Origin: Brachybacterium faecium DSM 4810
GTDB taxonomy: Bacteria > Actinomycetota > Actinomycetes > Actinomycetales > Dermabacteraceae
Direction of reading: 5' to 3'
Assembly (NCBI GenBank): GCA_000023405.1
Contig: CP001643.1
Location: forward strand, 682,001-746,000
DNA length: 64,000 nt
Shown: positions 24,800 to 32,776 of the stretch, one piece after another
Layout: each line of letters opens with the position of its first letter
How positions within the stretch are numbered: position 1 is the first letter of the stretch
Notes under the pieces: model-generated
What the model saw: only the letters and a program-made list of their open reading frames with translations
Databases searched by the model: none
Told to the model about the DNA's origin: nothing
Translations under genes and position numbers: made by a program

Positions 24800-26866
24800 C
24801 TACAGCCCGGCGACCACCTCGACGGCCTGCCGGATCGCGCGCTCGGCGTCGAGCTCGGCGGCGACGTCGGCCCCGCCGACCACGTGCACGCGCGGCGCCC
24901 GCCCCTTCCGAGCCGCAGTCACCTCGGCGGCGAGGTCGTCCACGCTCACCTGCCCCGCGCACACCACCACCGTGTCCACCTCGAGCACCGTCTCCTCGCC
25001 GTCCTCGAGGATGTGCAGGCCGCGAGCGTCGACGTGCCGGTAGGCGACCCCGCGGTGCTGGATCACGCCGGCGTGCCGCAGCTCCGCGCGGTGCACCCAT
25101 CCCGTGGTGCGTCCCAGCCCGGCCCCGATGCGGGTCTCCTTGCGCTGCAGCAGATGCACCTCGCGCGGCGCCTCCTCGACCGGTCGGGTGGCGACGCCGC
25201 CGCGATGCTCCTCATCGGCCTCGACCACGCCCCAGTGCCGCTTCCACACGGTCACGTCCAGGCTCGGGGAGGGGCGCGGGGCGCTGAGGAACTCCGCCAC
25301 GTCGACCCCGATCCCGCCCGCGCCGATGATCGCCACCCGCTCGCCGGCCTCGGCGCGGCCCTCGAGCAGGTCCGCGTAGCTGATCACCTGCGGGCCGCCC
25401 GGCTCGACGGGCAGGTCGATCACGCGCGGGGCGACGCCGGTGGCGACGATGACGTCGTGGAAGCCGGCCAGGTCGCGGCCCGTCGGCCGGGTCTCCAGCC
25501 GGATCCCCACACCGGCGGCGGCGAGCCGCATCCGCCAGGACTGCAGCGCCTGCGCGTAGTCCTCCTTGCCCGGGATGCGGGCCGCGAGGCGCAGCTGCCC
25601 GCCGATCTCGGCGGTGGCCTCGTAGAGGGTGACGATGTGGCCGCGCTCGGCCGCGGCGAGGGCGGCCTCGAGCCCGGCGGGCCCCGCACCGACGACGGCG
25701 ACCTTGCGCAGGCGCCGCTCGGCCACGGGCGTGAGCACGAGCTCCGTCTCGTGGCCGGCCCGCGGGTTCACCAGGCAGCTGGCGCGCTTGCCGTCGAACA
25801 CCTTGTCCAGGCATGCCTGGTTGCAGGAGATGCAGGCGACGACCTGCGCGGCCCGGCCCTCGGCGAGCTTGCGCGGCAGGTGCGGATCGGCGAGCAGGGG
25901 GCGGGCCATGGAGACGAGGTCGGCCTGGCCGGCGGCGAGCACCTCCTCGGCGACGGCGGGGTCGTGGATCCGGTTCGAGGCGATCACCGGCACGTCCACC
26001 AGCTCGCGCAGGGCCGCGGTGTTCTCGGCGAAGGCCGCGCGGGGCACGGAGGTCACGATCGTGGGCACGCGCGCCTCGTGCCAGCCGATCCCGGAGGAGA
26101 GCACGTCCACGCCCCGCTCGACCAGACCCCGGGCGAGGGCGCCGGTCTCCTCCCACGTCTGCCCGCCGGGCACCAGGTCCAGCAGCGAGATCCGGTAGCT
26201 GAGCAGCGCCTTCTCGCCGATCGCCTCCCGCACCGCGGCGGCGACCGCGAGCGGCAGCGCCCGCCGACCCTCCGCGCCGCGTCCCCACCGGTCGCGGCGC
26301 CGGTTGGTCGCCGGCGCGAGGAACTGGTTCAGCAGATAGCCCTCGGAGCCCATGATCTCGACCCCGTCGTAGCCGGCGGCGACCGCGCGCTGCGCCGCCT
26401 CGGCGAAGTGCTCGACGGTGCGTCCCACGCCGCGCCGGGTCAGGCGCCGCGCCCGGAACGGGGAGATCGGCGACTTCCCGGAGCGGGACGAGGCGGACAG
26501 CGGGTGGAAGGCGTAGCGCCCGGCGTGCAGCAGCTGCAGCAGGACCCTGCCGTCGGCCTCGTGCACCTCGCGGGTGACGAGCCGGTGACCGCGCAGGGTG
26601 CGCGCATCGGCCTGGGCGCCGCCCGGGGTGAGCCGGCCCGTGCGGTCGGGGGAGTAACCGCCGGTCACGATCAGCCCGGCACCGCCGCGGGCCCGCTCGC
26701 CGAGGTAGGCCGCGAGCTTCTTCGCATCGCCCGGCCGGTCCTCGAGCCCCACGTGCATGGAGCCCATGACGATCCGGTTGCGCACCTCGAACGGTCCCAG
26801 ATCCAGCGGGGAGAGCAGCCGTGGGTGGGCGGAGGGCGTGGTCGGGTGAGGAAGCGGCGCTGGCAT
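24800..26866 (-). CDS. 2,4-dienoyl-CoA reductase-like NADH:flavin oxidoreductase
   Basis: 688 residues, close to FadH length. Residues 1-360 form the FMN-binding old-yellow-enzyme barrel (RNRIVMGSMHVGLED, AAGYDGVEIMGSEGYLLNQF). The 4Fe-4S site CISCNQACLDKVFDGKRASC is followed by a Rossmann FAD domain (VVGAGPAGLEAALAAAERGH) and an NAD(P) domain with IIGAGGIGVDVAEF. This is the trimethylamine-dehydrogenase/FadH layout. The natural role could be dienoyl-CoA reduction in unsaturated fatty-acid breakdown; no other beta-oxidation genes are near. A CACAAT hexamer lies 6 nt before the ATG. Confidence 0.9.
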   Translation of the reverse strand: MPAPLPHPTTPSAHPRLLSPLDLGPFEVRNRIVMGSMHVGLEDRPGDAKKLAAYLGERARGGAGLIVTGGYSPDRTGRLTPGGAQADARTLRGHRLVTREVHEADGRVLLQLLHAGRYAFHPLSASSRSGKSPISPFRARRLTRRGVGRTVEHFAEAAQRAVAAGYDGVEIMGSEGYLLNQFLAPATNRRRDRWGRGAEGRRALPLAVAAAVREAIGEKALLSYRISLLDLVPGGQTWEETGALARGLVERGVDVLSSGIGWHEARVPTIVTSVPRAAFAENTAALRELVDVPVIASNRIHDPAVAEEVLAAGQADLVSMARPLLADPHLPRKLAEGRAAQVVACISCNQACLDKVFDGKRASCLVNPRAGHETELVLTPVAERRLRKVAVVGAGPAGLEAALAAAERGHIVTLYEATAEIGGQLRLAARIPGKEDYAQALQSWRMRLAAAGVGIRLETRPTGRDLAGFHDVIVATGVAPRVIDLPVEPGGPQVISYADLLEGRAEAGERVAIIGAGGIGVDVAEFLSAPRPSPSLDVTVWKRHWGVVEADEEHRGGVATRPVEEAPREVHLLQRKETRIGAGLGRTTGWVHRAELRHAGVIQHRGVAYRHVDARGLHILEDGEETVLEVDTVVVCAGQVSVDDLAAEVTAARKGRAPRVHVVGGADVAAELDAERAIRQAVEVVAGL

Positions 26867-26872
26867 GCGGCG

Positions 26873-26878
26873 ATTGTG
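26873..26878 (-). promoter_or_regulatory. -10-like CACAAT, 6 nt before the FadH-like start
   Basis: CACAAT on the minus strand, exactly 6 nt from the ATG at 26866. First base departs from TANNNT. Confidence 0.4.
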
Positions 26879-26968
26879 CCAGCATCGGCCGACGGAGCGG
26901 CGAGGGCGCTCCGCCGCACCGCCTTCCGTACCCTGGCAGGACATACCCGCCCCGGATGGAGGAGCCCC

Positions 26969-27568
26969 ATGTCGCGCCTGCTGATCATCGTCGATGCCCA
27001 GAACGACTTCTGCGAGGGCGGTGCGCTCGGCGTCGACGGCGGCGCCGCGGTCGCGGGACGGATCGCCGCGTTCGTGCGGGAGCACGGGGCGCAGTACGAC
27101 AGGATCTTCGCCAGCCAGGACTGGCATCGCGGGGACACGGACAACGGCGGTCACTTCGCCGTGCCGCCAGCGGAGCCGGACTTCACCGACACCTGGCCGG
27201 TGCACTGCGTCGCCGGCACCGAGGGGGCGGCGCTGCACGCCGAGGTGGCGGCGCTCGCCGAGGAGCTGGGGGAGCGGCTGGAGATCGTGCACAAGGGGCA
27301 CGGGATCCCCTCCTACAGCGTGCTCGAGGGCACCGTCGTCGCGACCGACGAGGGGGTGGAGCACCTGATCGCGGCCGGGGGCTGGGACCGGATCGATGTG
27401 GTGGGCCTGGCCTATGACTTCTGTGTGCGCGCCACCGCGCTCGGCGCCACCGAGGCCGGTGCGCCGGTCCGCGTGCTGAGCGACCTGACCGCCGCCGTGC
27501 ACCCCGCCGACATCCCCGCGCTCGAAGAGGAGCTGCGGGGCGCCGGAGTGGAGGTCACCGCCTCCTGA
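26969..27568 (+). CDS. pncA: Nicotinamidase (pyrazinamidase-like isochorismatase fold)
   Basis: 199 residues. The catalytic triad is visible as Asp9 (IIVDAQNDF), Lys109 (IVHKGHG) and Cys152 (AYDFCVRATA). Metal ligands Asp51, His53 and His62 are in SQDWHRGDTDNGGHF. The enzyme converts nicotinamide to nicotinic acid in NAD salvage. GGAGGAG precedes the ATG. It is divergent from the FadH-like gene by 102 bp. Length and all active-site residues match PncA, so the name is given. Confidence 0.93.
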   Translation: MSRLLIIVDAQNDFCEGGALGVDGGAAVAGRIAAFVREHGAQYDRIFASQDWHRGDTDNGGHFAVPPAEPDFTDTWPVHCVAGTEGAALHAEVAALAEELGERLEIVHKGHGIPSYSVLEGTVVATDEGVEHLIAAGGWDRIDVVGLAYDFCVRATALGATEAGAPVRVLSDLTAAVHPADIPALEEELRGAGVEVTAS

Positions 27569-27586
27569 GACGGGGCGCCGGGTCTG

Positions 27587-29272
27587 TCAGAAGGGTGGGT
27601 CGCCGGGGTCGGGTGGTGGCTGTCCGGGTGGGATGATGCGGCGGGTGTAGCGGTGGGGGTGGGCGCGGGTGAGGGCGTCCTGGCGCTGTTGGGCGGCGCG
27701 TTCGGTGCGGGGCCGGGCTTTCTGTTCGGCGTGCTGGCGCTGGGCTTCGGCGTGGAGGTGTTGGTGGAGCTGCCAGGCCCGGTCGAGGGCCTGGACGCTG
27801 CGTGCGGTGAGCAGGTCGGTGTGTTCTCTGCTGCGGGTGCGGATCGCCTGGTCGAGGGTCCAGGTCGTCACCAGCGGTCCGGTGGTGGTGTGGCCCGCGC
27901 GGGCGGGATCTTCCGCCTGGTCGCGCTCGGGGTCGATCAGGCCCGCTGTTTTGGCCTGGTGGTGCTGCCAGCACAGGCGGTGGAGGTTCCACAAACAGGT
28001 CTGCCCGCCCTGGGAGGGGTTCTGGTGGTCGTATTCGATGATGTGGTCGTCCTCGGCGGCGAGGGCGGTGGGGCGGGTGCAGCCCGGCACCGCGCAGACG
28101 GGGTGGCGCAGCCGCAGCTGGAGCCGCATCTGGGCGGTGGGGTGGTAGGTCTGGGCCGTGACGGGCAGGTGCGCGCCGGTCAGTGGATCGGTGAGGATCC
28201 TCTGCCAGGTCGGCTCCCCGGCGGCCAGGGCCCGGGCCAGCTCCGCCGGCAGGGGCGTCATCCCCTCGAGCATCGCCGGGGCGTCATCGAGGTGGAGCAG
28301 GGTGGTGGCGGGGATGGTGACGAGGATCTTGTAGGGGCTGCGGGTCTCCTGGACCGGGTCGATGTCCAGGACCGAGTGGGTCAGGATCGCGTAGCGCAGG
28401 GTCCGCAGCGACAGGGGCCGGCCCCGCTGGGCGAGGTCCTGGTCGATATCGAACGGGACCGGGCCCTCCGCCCCGTCCTCGAGCGCGGCCCGCTGGGCAC
28501 GCTGCACGGTGCGGGCCTGGACGTCCAGCCGGTGCGCCAGCCCCTGGATCTCCGGAATCGGTCCCGTCACCAGCAGCGACGCCGTCCCGGAAGCGGTATC
28601 CACGTCCACGATCTCCACATCCCGCGCCTGCGACGGCGGACGGGTCAACGCCCCCGCCGTCGCCAGCTCCACCGCCAACCGCACATGCTTGATGTACGTC
28701 GACCACGACACCGACGGCAGCTCGATGGTCGCCAGATGCGCATCGACCTGACGGGCCTGCTCCTCGCTGAGACGGCGGACCCTGCGCAGCAGGTACTGGT
28801 GCATCCCCTCGGTGAGATCACCCCGGCGCAGATACTCGAAGGTCAGCGGCATGAGGTCGACGGCGGTGTGGGCATCACGGACCTGGGCCCAGGCCTGGTC
28901 GTAGGTGCAGCGCAGGCCGGCCGCGATCTTCAGCGCCGACACCTCCGCATCCTCCGGGCGCCCCTCGACCTCCGGATCCTCGACGAAGAACACCGCGAGC
29001 GACCGCAGGTGATGGGCATACAGGCGCGTGCGGGTGGTCATCGTGCGGTGCAGGGCCAGCACGCGCCCGGCCTCGAGGGAGCCGGGCTGGACCTCTTCGA
29101 GGATCCGCTCCTCATCGAGCGGGCGCCGCGACCGCACCCGCCACCCCGGCAGCTCCGGCACCACCACCGCGGGCAGCGCCGCGCCGGTGCGAGAGGCGGC
29201 CCGCGCGCCGGGCGACGGAGCGGCGTGGTCGGCGGTCCTCTCGCTCTCCAGCTCCTCGAAGTCGCCCATCAT
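27587..29272 (-). CDS. DUF222 / HNH endonuclease-domain protein
   Basis: 561 residues. Residues about 60-380 are the helical DUF222 region (SWSTYIKHVRLAVELATAGA). Near residue 430 the HNH motif reads DDHIIEYDHQ then NLHRLCWQHHQAKT, with CAVPGCTRP giving extra zinc cysteines. This family is highly expanded in Micrococcales and related groups; its function is not known and it should not be called a homing or restriction enzyme without evidence. The long tail is Arg/Gln/His-rich. Two adjacent Met codons begin the ORF; GTGAGG lies directly upstream. Confidence 0.85.
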   Translation of the reverse strand: MMGDFEELESERTADHAAPSPGARAASRTGAALPAVVVPELPGWRVRSRRPLDEERILEEVQPGSLEAGRVLALHRTMTTRTRLYAHHLRSLAVFFVEDPEVEGRPEDAEVSALKIAAGLRCTYDQAWAQVRDAHTAVDLMPLTFEYLRRGDLTEGMHQYLLRRVRRLSEEQARQVDAHLATIELPSVSWSTYIKHVRLAVELATAGALTRPPSQARDVEIVDVDTASGTASLLVTGPIPEIQGLAHRLDVQARTVQRAQRAALEDGAEGPVPFDIDQDLAQRGRPLSLRTLRYAILTHSVLDIDPVQETRSPYKILVTIPATTLLHLDDAPAMLEGMTPLPAELARALAAGEPTWQRILTDPLTGAHLPVTAQTYHPTAQMRLQLRLRHPVCAVPGCTRPTALAAEDDHIIEYDHQNPSQGGQTCLWNLHRLCWQHHQAKTAGLIDPERDQAEDPARAGHTTTGPLVTTWTLDQAIRTRSREHTDLLTARSVQALDRAWQLHQHLHAEAQRQHAEQKARPRTERAAQQRQDALTRAHPHRYTRRIIPPGQPPPDPGDPPF

Positions 29273-29393
29273 CCTCACCCCGCTCCCACCATGACGCCAT
29301 TGCCGTGACGCGTTCCTGCGCCCCCGCGAATGCTCTCGAGAATACCCGTCACCACCGACACGCTGAAGGGCCCGTGCGAAATGGGGATGAATA

Positions 29394-29469
29394 TGTGGAT
29401 AACCCGCCACTGTGGAGGAACAGTTCTGTGGAGGGGACCGCGCTGTGGAGGAAAGGTTCGCGCTGTGGA
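29394..29469. repeat. DnaA-box-like element and four CTGTGGAGG direct repeats
   Basis: TGTGGATAA at 29394-29402 is the exact reverse complement of a consensus DnaA box. It is followed by CTGTGGAGG repeats with TGTGGA starting at 29411, 29427, 29444 and 29464 (spacing 16, 17 and 20 bp). The last two copies share a longer unit, CG-CTGTGGAGG plus seven loosely similar bases then TCGCG. A further TGTGGA is at 29653. Confidence 0.6.
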
Positions 29470-29703
29470 GGGGAGAATCGCGAGGTGGGGCAGCGAAAGT
29501 GTGGCGGCGAGCCTGGTCGGCGGCGGGTGGCGCCACGGTGGGCCGGAATGGCTCTTCGTTGTGCGGAACCGGGTGTTGTCTCGCGACGCAGAACAGTGTC
29601 GGTGGCGCTGCTCGGGGAATGCCTGACCTCTTGTCAAGCCGTCCGGAAGAATTGTGGAGAAGACGCGGTGGGGAGGAGAGGTGGGCGCCCCGCTGACCCC
29701 ACC

Positions 29704-29715
29704 CTGTACATACAG
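29704..29715. promoter_or_regulatory. Palindrome CTGTA-CA-TACAG before the AAA gene
   Basis: CTGTACATACAG has 5-bp arms and lies 24 bp upstream of the AAA ATPase ATG. It could be an operator; no dedicated regulator is adjacent. Confidence 0.3.
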
Positions 29716-29739
29716 CAACACACACGGCACGATGGGGTG

Positions 29740-30978
29740 ATGGCGACCTCCTCGAGCACCCCCTCGACCACCGGCCACGGCCCGCACTCGGCGCCGCACG
29801 GCGGCAACCCGTTCACGCCCGGCTTCGGCCTCACCCCGATGATCCTCGCCGGCCGCGACGTGGCGATCGAGGAGTTCACCGCGGCGCTGGCCGGCAACGT
29901 CCCCGAGGCGCGCGCGATCCTCATCTCCGGCGCCCGCGGCTCGGGCAAGACGGTGCTGCTCACAGAATTCCGCGAGCTCGCCCTCGACGCCGGGTGGACG
30001 GACCTGCGGATGCACACCTCCTCGACCTCCCTCACCGATGAGCTGCGCAGCCAGGCGATCGCGCGGCTGCGCGAGCTGGACCCCGAAGCGGAGACCTCGC
30101 ACCTGACCTCCGCCCGCATCTCCGCGCTCAGCGCCTCCCGCGACGTCGTGCAGCGGTACGAGGGGGAGGGGGAGGTGCTCACCACGGTGCTGGACCGCCT
30201 CGCGGCCCTCACCGACGAGGACGGCGGCGGGCTGCTGATCACCCTCGACGAGCTGCAGTCCGTGGACCGGGACCAGCTGCACGCCCTCACCCAGCACGTG
30301 CAGGACCTCATCGGCTCCGGTCACGCCGTGGCCTTCATCGCCGCCGGGGTGCGCACCGGCGTCGATGCGCTGCTGGACCACGAACGCACCACCTTCCTGC
30401 GCCGCGCCCACCGGATCGAGGTGGGCAGCGTGGACGTCGGCACCGCCGCGGAGGCGATCCGCATGACCATCGCGGACACCGCCAAGACGATCACCCCCGA
30501 GGCCGCGGTGCTCGCCGGCGAGATCTCCCAGGGCTACCCGTACCTGATCCAGCTCATCGGCTCCAAGGCCTGGCAGCACAGCGGCGACGCGGAGACGATC
30601 GAGATCGAGGACGTCCGCCGGGCCCGGGACACGGTCGTCGCGGCGATGATCAAGAACGTGCACGGGCCGGCGCTGCGCGGCCTGAGCGCCCGCAAGCGCG
30701 AGTACCTCCGCGCGATGCTCGAGGACGAGGGGCCGTCGGCCGTCGGCGACATCGCGCGCCGCATGGCGATCGACCCGCGCAACCAGTCCACCTACCGCGA
30801 GCGGCTCATCGAGGACGATCTGATCCGCCCCGCCGGCCGCGGCTTCGTCGAGTTCTCGCTGCCCTATCTCGCCGAGGCGCTGCGCCACGAGGAGCGGGAA
30901 GGGGTGGGGGCCGACATCGAACCCGACAGGGGGCTCACCCGCTCCCACCGATCGCGACGGGATCCTCGACCTCGGTAG
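29740..30978 (+). CDS. AAA ATPase with C-terminal winged-helix-like region
   Basis: 412 residues. Walker A SGARGSGKT is at about residues 63-71, Walker B is LLITLDELQ, and AFIAAGVRTG fits a sensor-1 strand. The C-terminal 100 residues (LSARKREYLRAMLEDEG, VGDIARRMAIDPRNQS, YRERLIEDDLIRPAGRGFVEF) look like a winged helix as in ORC/Cdc6-type and other STAND-like ATPases. There is no partner gene of a known defence or transposition system. Function is unknown. The gene follows the TGTGGA-rich gap; GGGGTG is the only weak ribosome binding site. Confidence 0.8.
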   Translation: MATSSSTPSTTGHGPHSAPHGGNPFTPGFGLTPMILAGRDVAIEEFTAALAGNVPEARAILISGARGSGKTVLLTEFRELALDAGWTDLRMHTSSTSLTDELRSQAIARLRELDPEAETSHLTSARISALSASRDVVQRYEGEGEVLTTVLDRLAALTDEDGGGLLITLDELQSVDRDQLHALTQHVQDLIGSGHAVAFIAAGVRTGVDALLDHERTTFLRRAHRIEVGSVDVGTAAEAIRMTIADTAKTITPEAAVLAGEISQGYPYLIQLIGSKAWQHSGDAETIEIEDVRRARDTVVAAMIKNVHGPALRGLSARKREYLRAMLEDEGPSAVGDIARRMAIDPRNQSTYRERLIEDDLIRPAGRGFVEFSLPYLAEALRHEEREGVGADIEPDRGLTRSHRSRRDPRPR

Positions 30979-31018
30979 GTCCCCCCGGAGGGCGGCGGCC
31001 GATACCGTGAAGGACATC

Positions 31019-31519
31019 ATGAACACGCTGATGCCGACCTCCCCGCGCCCCACCCGCACCACCACGGCCGGGCCGGTCACGAGGCTGCTGCGATGGCTCG
31101 GCCTGCTCGGCGCGCTCGCGATCACCGCCTGGATCCTCGTGACCTATCCGGGGCTCCCCGAGACCATCCCCACCCACTTCGACATCACCGGCACGGCGGA
31201 TGCCTGGGGGTCCAAGACCTCGATCCTGGTGCTCGGCGGCGTCATGATGCTGCTCTCGGCCGGGCTCGCGCTGCTCTCCACGAAGCCGCGCGCCTTCAAC
31301 TATCCGCTCGTCGTCACCGAGCACAACGCCCAGGCCATCTACCGCGAGGGGGAGCGGATGATGGTCTGGCTGCTGCTGAGCATGCAGCTGATCTACGTGA
31401 GCCTGGTCCGTTCCGTGCTCCTGGCCGGTGACGGAGGGGTGCTGCTCATCCTCGGCATGGCGGCGATGCTCGGCTCCGTGGTGGTGGGGATCGTCCGCCT
31501 GGTGCGCGCCGGCCGCTGA
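31019..31519 (+). CDS. DUF1648 membrane protein
   Basis: 166 residues. Four hydrophobic helices and the loop PETIPTHFDITGTADAWGSK, the hallmark of DUF1648 (found also in SdpI-type immunity proteins), are present. AAGGA lies 5 nt before the chosen ATG; a GTG four codons earlier is less likely. It may be a small membrane regulator or immunity-like protein, but no SdpC-like toxin is near. The next gene is convergent. Confidence 0.8.
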   Translation: MNTLMPTSPRPTRTTTAGPVTRLLRWLGLLGALAITAWILVTYPGLPETIPTHFDITGTADAWGSKTSILVLGGVMMLLSAGLALLSTKPRAFNYPLVVTEHNAQAIYREGERMMVWLLLSMQLIYVSLVRSVLLAGDGGVLLILGMAAMLGSVVVGIVRLVRAGR

Positions 31520-31543
31520 GCCTGCGGCCTCGAGCGCCCGGCC

Positions 31544-32629
31544 TCACGCCTGGGCGAGGGCGAGGGCGATGTTGTCCGGGCCGCCCGCGGCGAGCGCCAG
31601 ATCGACCAGCCGGGACGCGAGGACCTCGGGATCCTCGGCCGCGGCGGTGAGCGCGCCGGCGAGGGCCGAGGGATCGACCACCGCATGCAGCCCGTCGCTC
31701 GCCACGAGCACCAGGTCGCCCGGCTCGAGCCGGCGCACCAGCAGGTCGGGGGCGGTGGGCGCCCCCGCGGCCAGCGCCCGGTTCAGCACCGCACGGTCCG
31801 GATGTGCGGCGGCCTCCTCGGGGGAGAGGCGACCGGCGGCGAGGAGCGAGCGCACCTGGGTGTGGTCCTGGGTGATGTGCTCGATCAGCGCCCCGCGCAC
31901 CAGCACCGCGCGGGTGTCCCCGAGGTGGGCGATGTACAGCCGGTCCCCGTCGAGCACCGCGGCGGTGAGGGTCGATCCGGCGTCGTCGCCGGCCGGGACC
32001 AGCGACTCCGCCGCGGCCCAGGCGGTCTCGAGAGCGGCGAGCGGGGCGGCCGACGGGTCCGCGGTGAACGCCTCCGCGAGCTCCCTCTCGAGCGCCGCCG
32101 TGAACGCGGCGAGGATCTGCCCGGCGAGCTCGTCGGCGGTGCCGAAGCCGTCGGCGACGGCGATCAGCGTCCGCCCGCCGGGCAGGGTGTGCACCAGCGC
32201 GGCGTCCTGCTGGGCGGGCCGTTCGAGGCCCTGGTGCAGCGCGACAGCGGTGCGGGGCGCCGTGGTGGATGTGGTCATGTCGTCCTCCAGGGGGAGTTCC
32301 CCGAGGTCGCGGGCGAGGGCGTCGACGGCGGCGGCGCGGGAGAGGGCGTCGGCCTCCTCCTGCCGCCACCAGGAGCGCAGCTCCGCCGCGGCGGCGGCAC
32401 CGTCCAGATCGCACAGCACGCGGATGCGGGCGAGCCCCATCCCCAGGCCGCGCAGGGCGGCGATGAACCGTGCCCGCCGCACCTGGTCCCTCCCGTAGGA
32501 GCGGTAGCCGGTGAAGGGGTCGACCCGCCGCGGCACCAGCAGCTCCGAGTCGTCGTAGAGGCGCAGCGCCTTGGGGCTCAGGCCGCTCGCGGCGGCCAGC
32601 TCCCCGATGCTCAGCAGCGTCTGGTCCAT
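31544..32629 (-). CDS. MerR-type DNA-binding domain fused to a PP2C phosphatase
   Basis: 361 residues. Residues 5-75 are a MerR winged helix (LLSIGELAAASGLSPKALRL, then FTGYRSYGRDQVRRA). After a linker, residues about 125-360 carry PP2C metal-binding motifs: AVADGFG with Asp160, YIAHLGDTRAVLV, VLVASDGLHAVV and GGPDNIALAL. PP2C enzymes remove phosphate from Ser/Thr. A fusion puts phosphatase activity on a DNA-bound regulator. GGAGGA lies 4 nt upstream of the chosen ATG; an ATG five codons earlier is possible. The promoter has a MerR-style dyad in its spacer. No Ser/Thr kinase of the Pkn type is adjacent. Confidence 0.9.
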   Translation of the reverse strand: MDQTLLSIGELAAASGLSPKALRLYDDSELLVPRRVDPFTGYRSYGRDQVRRARFIAALRGLGMGLARIRVLCDLDGAAAAAELRSWWRQEEADALSRAAAVDALARDLGELPLEDDMTTSTTAPRTAVALHQGLERPAQQDAALVHTLPGGRTLIAVADGFGTADELAGQILAAFTAALERELAEAFTADPSAAPLAALETAWAAAESLVPAGDDAGSTLTAAVLDGDRLYIAHLGDTRAVLVRGALIEHITQDHTQVRSLLAAGRLSPEEAAAHPDRAVLNRALAAGAPTAPDLLVRRLEPGDLVLVASDGLHAVVDPSALAGALTAAAEDPEVLASRLVDLALAAGGPDNIALALAQA

Positions 32630-32694
32630 GCGATCCTCCGTCATGCCTCGCCCGGTGGCCCGGGCACCGGGTCCGTCCCGGTGAGGACCACGCT

Positions 32695-32720
32695 CGGGAC
32701 TGCCCCGGGGGCAGAGTCAA
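32695..32720 (-). promoter_or_regulatory. MerR-type promoter with dyad in a 19-bp spacer
   Basis: On the minus strand a -35 TTGACT (32720-32715) is followed at once by the palindrome CTGCCCC-C-GGGGCAG (32714-32700), then a weak -10 GAGCGT after a 19-bp spacer. Overlong spacers with a central dyad are the hallmark of MerR-activated promoters. It precedes the MerR-PP2C gene by about 70 bp. Confidence 0.5.
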
Positions 32721-32776
32721 GCCGCCTCGAGGATATTCCGTCGACCAGCGGCGACCGGGTGTGGTCGACTGCGTCC

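Larger units (their letters stand above)
29273..29739. other. 467-bp non-coding gap with repeated TGTGGA motifs
   Basis: Base composition is less GC-rich than its surroundings. It holds a cluster of TGTGGA motifs and a palindrome just before the AAA gene (separate entries). Three small plus-strand reading frames here have no convincing start context and no recognisable product. Confidence 0.5.

Noticed and set aside
27587..29272. Mobile intron or homing endonuclease
   Set aside because: The HNH domain is in the DUF222 family that is normal and multi-copy in these genomes; no interrupted gene or intron ends are visible.
29394..29469. Chromosomal replication origin
   Set aside because: Only one consensus DnaA box, and none of dnaA, dnaN, recF, gyrB or rpmH is near.
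29305..29711. Several small plus-strand frames in the gap before the AAA gene
   Set aside because: No ribosome binding site or recognisable product; the apparent repeats come from TGTGGA motifs in the DNA.
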